A program made the translations under genes and the position numbers. The notes under the pieces are model-generated. The model did no database searches and was not told the DNA's origin. It saw only the letters and a list, made by a program, of their open reading frames with translations. Of a DNA stretch of 16,808 nucleotides, positions 1-7,411 are shown piece after piece (the stretch's first letter is position 1; every line of letters starts with the position of its first letter). Where the stretch lies: the NCBI GenBank assembly GCA_016867055.1, contig VGKN01000007.1:1-16808 (forward strand), read 5' to 3'. This DNA is from Candidatus Omnitrophota bacterium (GTDB lineage Bacteria > Omnitrophota > Koll11 > VGKN01).

Positions 1-1110
1 TATCTGTTTAAACTATTTTTCCCCACCGCTCTTTTGGGATTTTTAAGCCCATCAGTTTTATTGATTTCTACCCCCGTTTTCATTCAAAATTTATTATCAT
101 CCGTTGAAAGTCATACCAGCATACACTTTCATTATAATGCATTGCTAATTCCATTTATCTTTTATTCAGCAATAAATGGGTTTAAAAAACTTTTAAGTTG
201 TAAAATTATTTATAATTATCCCTTAGTTCTTCAAATCGGTTTCCTAGCGGTTTTAATAATATCAGGTGTCTATTTGGCAGGACCACAATTTTATTTAAAA
301 GAATTTATCAGTTTTTATTGTATTGATGACATAGCAAAGGAAAAGGAGAAATTGGTAAGGATGATTCCTAAAGACGCCCCTGTAATTGCTACATTTCAGT
401 TCTTGCCGCGCCTTGCATCAAGACACAATGTTTATTCAATGCATTTTGTTGCGAGTGGTTTTAAAATGTATACAAACATAAGATATGAACCCCCCAAAAA
501 CTTAGAATACGCATTAATAGATTTTAATGAGCCATTAATGATTAACTCCTTCTTTCCGAGAGCAGCACCTGATAATATTCGTTTTTTTATTAAAAATGCT
601 AACTGGGGGCTGTTAAAAGCAATAGATGATATAGCATTGTTTAAAAAAGGATTTTCCGGCACAGACAGTCTTTTTAAACCAATCCATAATCCCAAGATTC
701 AAAATATTATTAATGCAAATATAAATAATCAGATAATGTTTTTAGGATATAATAATATTTCTTACTTTAAAAAAGAGGGGGTTTTGCACCTTTCCTATTA
801 TTGGAAATTTATAAACAATATAGATAGACCCCTGGGGGTATTCATTTATTTTTTAGATTCAGAAAATAAGGTTAGGTTTCAAAAATTTCATACCCTTGGG
901 TATAGAATATATCCTGCAGAGAATTGGCCAAAGGATGAGATTGTTAGAGAGAATTATTATGCATTCATCCCCTCCTATATGGAAAAAGGCGTTTATGGAA
1001 TAAGGCTATGCCTATTCTATTTAGATGACAGAAAGATTTTACCTGTCTTGGATAAAGATAAAATTGATAGTTATGGGCGGATAATATTAGGAAGTATCTC
1101 CCTTAATTGA
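1..1110 (+). CDS. DUF2079-type membrane protein, C-terminal part (5' end outside window)
   Basis: The frame is open from base 1 to the TGA at 1108-1110, so the gene starts upstream. The first ~100 visible residues hold hydrophobic segments, with a His-Tyr followed by a Pro-containing hydrophobic run (HYNALLIPF) as in DUF2079 predicted membrane proteins. Next comes a soluble part (MIPKDAPVIAT, then LPRLASRHNVY) that matches the 'Pro-Lys-Asp-Ala ... Leu-x-x-Arg' region of that family. The last ~120 residues look like the beta-sandwich domain found at the C-terminus of many GT39/GT83-like membrane glycosyltransferases (LSYYWKF, then VFIYFLDS, ENWPKDEIV, GVYGIRLCLF). DUF2079 proteins resemble membrane glycosyltransferases, but their substrate is unknown. 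The gene may belong functionally with the glycan operon downstream, although an inverted-repeat spacer separates them. Family call is from recalled motifs. Confidence 0.75.
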   Translation, partial: YLFKLFFPTALLGFLSPSVLLISTPVFIQNLLSSVESHTSIHFHYNALLIPFIFYSAINGFKKLLSCKIIYNYPLVLQIGFLAVLIISGVYLAGPQFYLKEFISFYCIDDIAKEKEKLVRMIPKDAPVIATFQFLPRLASRHNVYSMHFVASGFKMYTNIRYEPPKNLEYALIDFNEPLMINSFFPRAAPDNIRFFIKNANWGLLKAIDDIALFKKGFSGTDSLFKPIHNPKIQNIINANINNQIMFLGYNNISYFKKEGVLHLSYYWKFINNIDRPLGVFIYFLDSENKVRFQKFHTLGYRIYPAENWPKDEIVRENYYAFIPSYMEKGVYGIRLCLFYLDDRKILPVLDKDKIDSYGRIILGSISLN

Positions 1111-1116
1111 AATGAG

Positions 1117-1223
1117 CCCCGTTAGAACTTTCTATTTGAAGACAAAATGAGAGTAAAATTTATAATAAATATTAATGTTTTATCTGATATTTTAACTGTT
1201 AATACAAAAGAGGTCTAACGGGG
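1117..1223. repeat. 107-bp spacer bounded by 10-bp inverted repeat (CCCCGTTAGA / TCTAACGGGG)
   Basis: The left arm is 1117-1126 and the right arm 1214-1223; they are perfect reverse complements. The interior is AT-rich and encodes nothing. The element begins six bases after the upstream stop codon, and its last base is the first G of the downstream GTG start codon. A second element with the same architecture and near-identical arms lies at 13626-13753, with G-to-A and C-to-T changes that keep the pairing. The arms are too far apart for an ordinary terminator and no T-run follows. It could be the end signature of a small non-autonomous mobile repeat or a long-range RNA helix; the sequence does not decide between these. 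Confidence 0.75.
1136..1166 (+). promoter_or_regulatory. possible sigma-70-type promoter inside the repeat spacer
   Basis: TTGAAG at 1136-1141 and a perfect TATAAT at 1161-1166 are separated by 19 bp. That is longer than the usual 16-18 bp, in very AT-rich DNA where chance TATAAT matches are common. If real, it lies inside the inverted-repeat spacer and would start transcripts of the operon that begins at 1223. Confidence 0.3.
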
Positions 1224-2665
1224 TGAGAATTTTATTTATTGTGAAAATGATTGATTTTATAGATCCTCAAGGGATAATGCAACTTTCTGCAATAGCCAAA
1301 GCAAATGGCCATCAGACCTTCTTGGGGATATTAACAAGAGAAAATGTATTTAAAAAAATAGAAAAAATTAAACCCCGGGTAATTGCATATAGCGCCACAA
1401 CGGGAGAACATAAATATTATCTAAAGATAAATGAAGAGATAAAAAAACGATTTCCAAATATCTTCGCCATAATGGGTGGTCCACATGTTACCTTTTATCC
1501 TGAATGTATTTACAATTCTACCCTTGATGCAATATGTATCGGAGAGGGAGACGAGGCTTTCTTAGAATTATTGCAGAGATTAGAAAGGAATGAGGACATA
1601 TCAAATATAAAAAATATTGCGACCAAAGAAAAACGAAATGATATACGTAGCTTCTATTCCAATTTAGATAACCTCCCCTTTCCTGATAGGGATATTTTTT
1701 ATAAGACAACTGAGATGGGCAAATTTCCTATCAAGAGTTTTATGATTTCTCGGGGATGCCCTTATAATTGCACCTATTGTTTTAATCAACCCTTTAGAGA
1801 GATGTACAAAGGAAAAGGCTCTTATTTAAGAAGAAAATCAGTTGGACGCAGTATTGACGAGATAGTCTATGTAAAAGAAAGATATCCTATTCAATTTGTC
1901 AAGTTCTATGATGATATATTTGCTTATCCAAACGATGCTTGGTTAGAGGATTTTTGTAAGGAGTATAAAAAGAAAATAAAACTTCCCTTCCATTGTCTTA
2001 CAAGGCCTGACCTATTTAACGAAGATATGGCAGGTCTTCTTAAAGAAGCAGGATGTGTTTCAATAAGTATGTCTATAGAAGCGGCGAACCCATATCTTAG
2101 AAATGAGATATTAAAAAGAAATATGGACGATGAACAAATTTACAAAGCCTTTAAAATTTGCCAAGAGTATAAAATCAATACCTTTGCAAACAGTATCTTA
2201 GCTTTACCCAATTCTAAAATTCAGGATGACATCGCCACAGTTTTGATGAATATAAAATGCAGGGTAACCTTTGCAGAATTTCCTATATGCCATCCTTATC
2301 CTGGCACACCATTAGGAGAGTTCTGTAGAAAAAACAGCATTTTTGATGCTGATTATGATAAAATACACCTATCGTATATGTTTGAATCACCGCTTAACTG
2401 TTTTACAAAAAGGGAAAAAAAGATTCAGAAAAACCTATCCCTCCTGGGAACCGTGGTGGTTTGGCGACCACGACTTAAAAATTTAATTTTAAATTATCTT
2501 ATTTATATCCCCAATAGTATATTTTATATTTTAGCCTATATCCTAGTTAAGATGTATTTGATAAAAACTAAGATATATCCCTTCAGGCTTAAGGTGAGTG
2601 ATTTTTCCGAACTATTTTTCAAGGGATTAAGAATAGATGTCTTTAAACATTCTGCGGAGGTTTAA
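1223..2665 (+). CDS. B12-binding-domain-type radical SAM enzyme
   Basis: 480 residues. The N-terminal ~140 residues have the Rossmann-like pattern of cobalamin-binding radical SAM enzymes: MRILFIVKM at the start, then FAIMGGPHVTF near residue 81 and CIGEGDEAF near 105. I see no clear Asp-x-His-x-x-Gly cobalamin-ligand motif, so B12 binding is by homology only. The radical SAM cluster motif is Cys179-x3-Cys183-x2-Cys186 within SRGCPYNCTYC. A Pro-Tyr-Pro-Gly-Thr-Pro segment typical of the class follows near residue 300. Residues ~420-446 are strongly hydrophobic, suggesting membrane association and perhaps a lipid-linked substrate. The GTG start is supported by AAAAGAGG at 1206-1213, 9 nt upstream, and by the family-like N-terminus. 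It leads a tight operon; the next gene begins 2 nt after its stop. Substrate unknown: methylation or another radical modification of a glycan or lipid is plausible. Confidence 0.85.
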   Translation: MRILFIVKMIDFIDPQGIMQLSAIAKANGHQTFLGILTRENVFKKIEKIKPRVIAYSATTGEHKYYLKINEEIKKRFPNIFAIMGGPHVTFYPECIYNSTLDAICIGEGDEAFLELLQRLERNEDISNIKNIATKEKRNDIRSFYSNLDNLPFPDRDIFYKTTEMGKFPIKSFMISRGCPYNCTYCFNQPFREMYKGKGSYLRRKSVGRSIDEIVYVKERYPIQFVKFYDDIFAYPNDAWLEDFCKEYKKKIKLPFHCLTRPDLFNEDMAGLLKEAGCVSISMSIEAANPYLRNEILKRNMDDEQIYKAFKICQEYKINTFANSILALPNSKIQDDIATVLMNIKCRVTFAEFPICHPYPGTPLGEFCRKNSIFDADYDKIHLSYMFESPLNCFTKREKKIQKNLSLLGTVVVWRPRLKNLILNYLIYIPNSIFYILAYILVKMYLIKTKIYPFRLKVSDFSELFFKGLRIDVFKHSAEV

Positions 2666-2667
2666 AT

Positions 2668-3603
2668 ATGGCAAAGGTGCTGATAATAAAACTTGGCTAT
2701 TCAGAAACTCTGGACAAGGAGGTAAGAACCACAACCAGTCTGGGAGATGTTATAAGAACCACAGTTATTCTAAACTTCTTAAAGAACGATGAGGTAACCT
2801 GGCTTGTTGACGAGAAGGCATATCCCCTATTGGAGAATAATCCTTATATCAGACGAGTTTTAATTTTTAATCTGGAGTCGGTGCTACAACTACAACATGA
2901 AAAATTTGATACTGTTATAAACTTGGAAAAGGGCCCTGGTATATGCGCATTCTCAGATTCAATCAATGCATGGAGGAGATTTGGTTTCAGGTTTGATGCA
3001 AGCGAGGGAATCGCTCAGGCATATGATGGAGCCGAGAAGGTTTTAAGTCTGTGCCTTGACCTAAAGAAAAAGAAAGGAAACTACAGGTACTGGCAGGATG
3101 CCCTTGCTTCAATGATAGGTAGAAGATGGGAGAAAGAAGAATACATTCTGGGTTATAGGCCTGAATCTTCAGCAAGATATGATATCGGTTTTAACTGGGT
3201 TGTGGGAGAAAAATGGCCAAACAAGGCATGGCCTAAAACGCACTGGAAAAAATTAGGAGGTCTATTAAAGAAAAAATACTCTATCTCATGGCAAAAGGGA
3301 TTAAATAATCTATATGAATATATAGACTGGATAAATTCCTGCTGTCTTATAGTTACAAATGATAGCTTAGGGATGCATCTGGCAATAGCGCTAAAGAAAA
3401 ACCTTGTCGTCTTTTTTGGGCCTACTTCTTCTAAGGAGGTTTATCTCTATAATAGAGGGGTAAAACTACTGCCAAAGACACCATATGAGTGTGTACCCTG
3501 TCTTAAGTCAGAATGTTTTCAGAAGAAGAATTGTATGGAGTTTATCAAGCCAGAAGAGGTTAGAGATGAGATTGTAAAATTATTCATTCCAAAGGTAAAA
3601 TAA
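2668..3603 (+). CDS. family 9 glycosyltransferase (heptosyltransferase-like)
   Basis: 311 residues, close to the usual ~310-350 of the family. The N-terminal SLGDVIRTT (residues 24-32) matches the glycine-rich loop of ADP-heptose:LPS heptosyltransferases. In the C-terminal half, TNDSLGMHLAIAL (Asp232 region) and VVFFGPT (near 248-253) match the nucleotide-sugar-binding part. A four-cysteine cluster (Cys275, Cys278, Cys283, Cys289) near the C-terminus is a common but poorly explained feature of this family. Expected role: transfer of a heptose or other sugar from a nucleotide donor onto a lipid-linked or LPS-core acceptor at the cytoplasmic membrane. The ATG at 2668 is set by GGAGG at 2656-2660, which overlaps the preceding stop region. 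Donor and acceptor cannot be told from sequence. The next gene starts immediately after its stop codon. Confidence 0.88.
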   Translation: MAKVLIIKLGYSETLDKEVRTTTSLGDVIRTTVILNFLKNDEVTWLVDEKAYPLLENNPYIRRVLIFNLESVLQLQHEKFDTVINLEKGPGICAFSDSINAWRRFGFRFDASEGIAQAYDGAEKVLSLCLDLKKKKGNYRYWQDALASMIGRRWEKEEYILGYRPESSARYDIGFNWVVGEKWPNKAWPKTHWKKLGGLLKKKYSISWQKGLNNLYEYIDWINSCCLIVTNDSLGMHLAIALKKNLVVFFGPTSSKEVYLYNRGVKLLPKTPYECVPCLKSECFQKKNCMEFIKPEEVRDEIVKLFIPKVK

Positions 3604-4665
3604 ATGGAAGACCTTAGAGTTGATAATCACAAGTTGATGTATCATATAGAACGCCTCCATAGCTGGCTAAGAGGAGAGGATATATATCCTGTCTATATTG
3701 AGATAAGCCCGTCTGGAACATGCAATCACCGTTGTATCTTTTGTGCCTTTGAGTATTTGAATTATAAATCACAGTTTATAGACAAAAAGGTTTTAAAAAG
3801 GACCCTAAGGGGACTAGCAAAATGTAGGGTTAAAAGTATTATGTTCTCAGGAGAAGGTGAACCATTTTTGCATAAGAATCTTCCTGAGTTTATATTGTAT
3901 GCCAAGCAAGTGGGGCTTGATGTGGCTTGCGCAATAAACGGAGTTTTATTCACTCCTGAAATAGCCAAACAATGTTTAAGTGCACTTACCTGGATAAAGG
4001 TAAGTATAAATGCGGGGACAAGAAAGACCTACTCAAAAATTCATGGCTGCAAGGAAAAGGATTTTGACAAGGTTATATTCAATCTAAAAGAAGCGGTTGA
4101 TATAAAAAGACAAAATGGGCATCCCTGCACAATAGGTGCTCAGATAGTGTTACTTCCAGAGAATATAAAGGAAATTGAGATACTTGCAAATTCATTAAGA
4201 AAAATAGGTATTCAGTATCTAGTAGTAAAACCTTTTATAAAACATCTTATGAGCGGACATAATATTTCCAGAGAAATAACCGATAAGGAATTATTTGCAC
4301 TTGAAAATAGACTTAAGGAGTTTTCTAAAAATGATTTTAAGATATATTTCAGAGCCCATTCTTTTATCAAGCTTAAAGAACCAAGACCATATAAACGGTG
4401 TTTGGGGTTGCCGTTTTTTTGTGAGATAACCTCTAACGGCAATATATATACCTGTGGTCCATATTTAGGAGATAGCAATTTCTGCTACGGCAATATTTAT
4501 AAAGATTCATTTATTGAAATTTGGAAAGGCAGAAAGAGAAAACAGATTCTTGAGAGGATATCTAAATTAGATGTCAGCCGATGTATGAAGAACTGCCGCC
4601 TTGATGAGATTAATAGGTACCTTTGGGAACTTAGAAATCTTCCACCCCATGTAAATTTTATTTGA
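3604..4665 (+). CDS. radical SAM enzyme with SPASM-like C-terminal cysteine domain
   Basis: 353 residues. The 4Fe-4S motif is Cys40-x3-Cys44-x2-Cys47 (CNHRCIFC). It is followed by a Gly-Glu-Gly-Glu-Pro segment (FSGEGEPFLH, ~80-89) that corresponds to the GGEP SAM-binding motif. The C-terminal part carries six cysteines (266, 273, 284, 294, 327, 331) in a SPASM-like pattern, including NGNIYTC and CMKNC, so at least one auxiliary Fe-S cluster is likely. SPASM enzymes modify peptides, sugars or alcohols. Here the glycosyltransferase neighbours and the lack of any small precursor-peptide gene favour a sugar or small molecule, which is inference. The start ATG directly abuts the preceding TAA with only a weak AAAGG upstream, consistent with translational coupling. 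The last bases overlap the alternative TTG start of the next gene. Confidence 0.85.
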   Translation: MEDLRVDNHKLMYHIERLHSWLRGEDIYPVYIEISPSGTCNHRCIFCAFEYLNYKSQFIDKKVLKRTLRGLAKCRVKSIMFSGEGEPFLHKNLPEFILYAKQVGLDVACAINGVLFTPEIAKQCLSALTWIKVSINAGTRKTYSKIHGCKEKDFDKVIFNLKEAVDIKRQNGHPCTIGAQIVLLPENIKEIEILANSLRKIGIQYLVVKPFIKHLMSGHNISREITDKELFALENRLKEFSKNDFKIYFRAHSFIKLKEPRPYKRCLGLPFFCEITSNGNIYTCGPYLGDSNFCYGNIYKDSFIEIWKGRKRKQILERISKLDVSRCMKNCRLDEINRYLWELRNLPPHVNFI

Positions 4666-4670
4666 TCAAG

Positions 4671-5648
4671 ATGAAACCTTATAGGAATATTCCAATTGAA
4701 ACCTTAAAGATAATGTTAACAACTATGCTTAGGATTCGCCGCTTTGAAGAAAAGATAATAGCCCTTTATCCCGAGCAACAGATGAAGACACCCGTTCATC
4801 TTTATTTAGGGCAGGAAGCCATTGCTTGCGGAGTATGCCTGAATTTGAAAAAAGAAGATTATATATTTTCAACTCACCGAAATCATGGCCATTGTATAGC
4901 AAAGGGAATGCCTTTAAAAACTATTATGGCTGAGCTCTATGGTAAAAAAACAGGTTGTTCAAAAGGAAAGGGTGGTTCTATGCACCTCGTTGACCCAGAC
5001 AGAGGCATTCTTGGCACCTCTTCAATAGTAGGTGGTAGTATACCTGTGGCATTAGGAGCGGCTTTGACATCTAAGATGAAGAGAAATAGAAGGGTAAGCG
5101 TGGTTTTCTTTGGGGATGGTGCTGTGGATACAGGAACGTTTCATGAATGCCTTAACTTTGCCTCACTTAAAAGGTTGCCGGTTATTTTTGCCTGCGAGAA
5201 TAATTTTTATGCTACCAATTCTCCGCTTTTAGCAAGACAGCCAGCAGATAATATATTCAAACGCGCCAAGCCATATTTAATAGAAAGTCTACGTGTTGAT
5301 GGAAATGATATTATAAAAGTTTATGAATCCGCAGGCGAAGCAATAAAAAAAGCAAAGAATGGATACGGGCCAACCTTAATAGAATATAGAACATATCGTT
5401 TTAGGCAACATGTGGGACCAGATTGTGATTATGAAACTGGATGTAGACCCAAAGAGGAACTTGATAGGTGGATGAGGAATTGTCCGATTAAAAGGTTCAA
5501 AGGATTTTTATTAAAAAATAACATCATATCTTTAAACGAAATAGATAAAATAACAACAAAAATAGATAAAGAGATAAAAGAGGCGACAATCTTTGCAGAG
5601 AATAGTCCATTTCCTGAGGAAGGAGAACTCTTGGAGGATGTTTATTAA
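4671..5648 (+). CDS. thiamine-diphosphate-dependent dehydrogenase E1 component, alpha subunit
   Basis: 325 residues from the ATG at 4671. A TTG at 4662 is in frame but overlaps the previous stop, has no ribosome-binding site and adds only three residues, so I prefer the ATG. Motifs in order: RRFEEK near residue 24, THRNHGH near 68-74, GGSMHL near 101-106, and the ThDP/Mg-binding motif GDG (148-150) ending in Glu-Asn-Asn (176-178). The family covers pyruvate, acetoin and branched-chain 2-oxoacid dehydrogenase E1 alpha. These form an alpha2beta2 tetramer with the beta subunit, which follows 6 nt after the stop. The C-terminal RQHVGPDCD segment resembles E1 alpha proteins I associate with surface-polysaccharide clusters, by memory only. 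No E2 acyltransferase or E3 gene is present, so this pair may act as a carboligase rather than in an acyl-CoA complex. Substrate unknown. Confidence 0.9.
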   Translation: MKPYRNIPIETLKIMLTTMLRIRRFEEKIIALYPEQQMKTPVHLYLGQEAIACGVCLNLKKEDYIFSTHRNHGHCIAKGMPLKTIMAELYGKKTGCSKGKGGSMHLVDPDRGILGTSSIVGGSIPVALGAALTSKMKRNRRVSVVFFGDGAVDTGTFHECLNFASLKRLPVIFACENNFYATNSPLLARQPADNIFKRAKPYLIESLRVDGNDIIKVYESAGEAIKKAKNGYGPTLIEYRTYRFRQHVGPDCDYETGCRPKEELDRWMRNCPIKRFKGFLLKNNIISLNEIDKITTKIDKEIKEATIFAENSPFPEEGELLEDVY

Positions 5649-5654
5649 ATAAAT

Positions 5655-6701
5655 ATGGTTTGGGAAAAGGTATATACTGAAAGAGGGGAATTTGAAAAAA
5701 CATGTAGAACCTTAGGTAAAAGGCTAAGGGGTTTGACCTATAGGGAAGCTATTAAAGAAGCCTTAGCCCTTATTATGAAACAAGATAAATCCGTATTTAT
5801 TATGGGTGAAGGAGTGGATGACCCAACGGGTGTATTTGGAACCACCCTGGGTTTACAGAAGATTTTTGGTAAAGAGAGGGTATTTGATACACCCATTGCA
5901 GAAAACACAATTACCGGTATGGCTTTAGGCGCAGCAATCACAGGGATGAAACCTATTGTAGTCCATATGCGAATGGATTTTTTACTTTTGGCTATGGACC
6001 AGATAGTAAATCACATCTCAAAATGGCGTTATATGTTTGGTGGCAAATTGAAAATTCCCTTGGTTATTCGGACAATAATTGGCAGAGGATGGGGGTCTGC
6101 AGCCCAGCACTCTCAAAGTTTACAGGGGTTATTTCTGCATATCCCTGGTTTAAAGATTGTAATACCCGCAAGCCCCTATGATGTCAAAGGGCTTTTAATA
6201 GCAAGCATTGAGGAGGGAACTCCTATTATTTTTATTGAACATCGCTGGCTTTATGAACATATCGGCTATGTGCCTAAGGGCATATATTCAGTTCCTATAG
6301 GTAAAGGGATAGTAAGAAAGGAAGGAAAAGACCTAACCGTTGTTGGGATTTCTTATATGGTATTTGAATCTTTAAAGGCAGCAGAGGTTCTACGAGAAGA
6401 GAATATTGATATAGAGGTAATTGATATAAGGACACTCAAACCTTTAGATGAAGAGATTATATTTAAATCAGTGAAAAAAACAGGAAAACTTATTATTGCC
6501 GATACAGGTTGGCTTACTGGAGGAGTGACTGCAGAGATTTCTGCCAGAGTAACGAGCAACATTTTTAAGTATTTAAAAGCGCCTGTAATACGCATAGCCT
6601 CTCCTGATTGTCCTACGCCCTCTAGCCCTGTTTTAGAAAAAGCCTTTTACCCCGGCAAAGAAGAGATAGTCTCTGCTGTAAAAAGAATCTTTAAAGAATG
6701 A
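5655..6701 (+). CDS. thiamine-diphosphate-dependent dehydrogenase E1 component, beta subunit (transketolase-like)
   Basis: 348 residues. After a ~26-residue N-terminal extension the typical E1 beta start LTYREAIKEAL appears. The extension is charged and not family-typical, so a later start is possible, but no better-placed ribosome-binding site is visible. Family motifs are GVFGTTLGL (~59-67), FDTPIAE with Glu83 as the expected cofactor-activating glutamate, GMALGAA (~88-94), the AQHSQSL active-site region (~150-156) and a C-terminal transketolase domain (IDIRTLKPLDEE). It pairs with the alpha subunit just upstream to make the E1 tetramer that decarboxylates a 2-oxoacid and carries the activated aldehyde on ThDP. 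The next gene overlaps its stop by 4 bp (ATGA), indicating coupled translation within the glycosyltransferase/radical SAM operon. Its acceptor (lipoyl E2, or an aldehyde or ketone in carboligation) is not known. Confidence 0.9.
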   Translation: MVWEKVYTERGEFEKTCRTLGKRLRGLTYREAIKEALALIMKQDKSVFIMGEGVDDPTGVFGTTLGLQKIFGKERVFDTPIAENTITGMALGAAITGMKPIVVHMRMDFLLLAMDQIVNHISKWRYMFGGKLKIPLVIRTIIGRGWGSAAQHSQSLQGLFLHIPGLKIVIPASPYDVKGLLIASIEEGTPIIFIEHRWLYEHIGYVPKGIYSVPIGKGIVRKEGKDLTVVGISYMVFESLKAAEVLREENIDIEVIDIRTLKPLDEEIIFKSVKKTGKLIIADTGWLTGGVTAEISARVTSNIFKYLKAPVIRIASPDCPTPSSPVLEKAFYPGKEEIVSAVKRIFKE

Positions 6702-7411
6702 AGCCAACTATATCTGTAATAATCCCTGCCTTAAATGAAGAGAAAAACATAGAATCTACTGTTAAAAATATATTATCAGCGATTAATGATAATTTCAGTG
6801 ATTATGAAATTATCATATTTGATGATTCCTCAAGCGATGCGACAGGGGATATTGCCGAAGAAATATCAGCCGCAAACAAAAGGATTCGGGTTATCCATAA
6901 CGAAAAGACAATGGGGCTTGGGTATAATTACAGAAAGGGCATAGAACTTGCCAGGTTTGAATATATCAGTATGATACCCGGGGATAATGAGATTGCACCT
7001 GTTTCCATAAAGGACATCTATAGCGCAATTGGCAGAGCAGACATAATTATCCCGCATACAGTTAACTATTACACCCGCCCAATGCTAAGGCGTTTTTTCT
7101 CCTTTCTATTTACAAAAACGTTGAATTTGCTCTTTAATCTAAGGCTGAATTATTACAACGGTCCGGTGATTCATAAAAAGAAACTTATAAAATCTGTTGG
7201 GCTTTCCACCAACAGTTTTGCCTTTCAGGCAGAGGCACTCGTAAAACTAATAAAATCTGGCTACTCGTATATCCAAATTGGTATGCTTCTTAATGAGAGG
7301 CGATATGGAAGATCAAAGGCGTTACATCCAAAAAATATATTTGGTGTAGTAAAAACAATTCTTGTTTTATTTTTTGATGTATATCTATTTAAGAGGATTA
7401 GGTTGATATGA
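6698..7411 (+). CDS. family 2 glycosyltransferase (polyprenyl-phosphate sugar transferase-like)
   Basis: 237 residues, a single GT-A domain. ISVIIPALNEEKNI at the N-terminus and FDDSSSDATGDIAEE (41-55) are classic GT2 nucleotide-sugar-binding segments, followed by MGLGYNYRKGIELA (~72-85). At the usual D-x-D position the sequence reads PGDNE (94-98), the variant seen in dolichyl- or undecaprenyl-phosphate sugar transferases. The C-terminal ~25 residues (GVVKTILVLFF and onward) are hydrophobic and may touch the membrane, but there is no two-helix membrane domain of the DPMS/ArnC type. Expected reaction: transfer of a sugar from a nucleotide donor to polyprenyl phosphate or a growing lipid-linked glycan. 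It overlaps the gene before it by 4 bp and the gene after it by 4 bp, so it is tightly coupled to both. Confidence 0.87.
   Translation: MKPTISVIIPALNEEKNIESTVKNILSAINDNFSDYEIIIFDDSSSDATGDIAEEISAANKRIRVIHNEKTMGLGYNYRKGIELARFEYISMIPGDNEIAPVSIKDIYSAIGRADIIIPHTVNYYTRPMLRRFFSFLFTKTLNLLFNLRLNYYNGPVIHKKKLIKSVGLSTNSFAFQAEALVKLIKSGYSYIQIGMLLNERRYGRSKALHPKNIFGVVKTILVLFFDVYLFKRIRLI

Noticed and set aside
1117..1223. Insertion sequence bounded by the inverted repeats
   Set aside because: The interior is only ~87 bp with no transposase frame and no clear target duplication; at most a non-autonomous element.
1117..1223. Intrinsic terminator for the DUF2079-type gene
   Set aside because: The arms are ~87 nt apart and no T-tract follows the right arm.
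4662..4670. TTG start for the E1 alpha subunit
   Set aside because: It overlaps the previous stop, has no ribosome-binding site, and an ATG follows three codons later.
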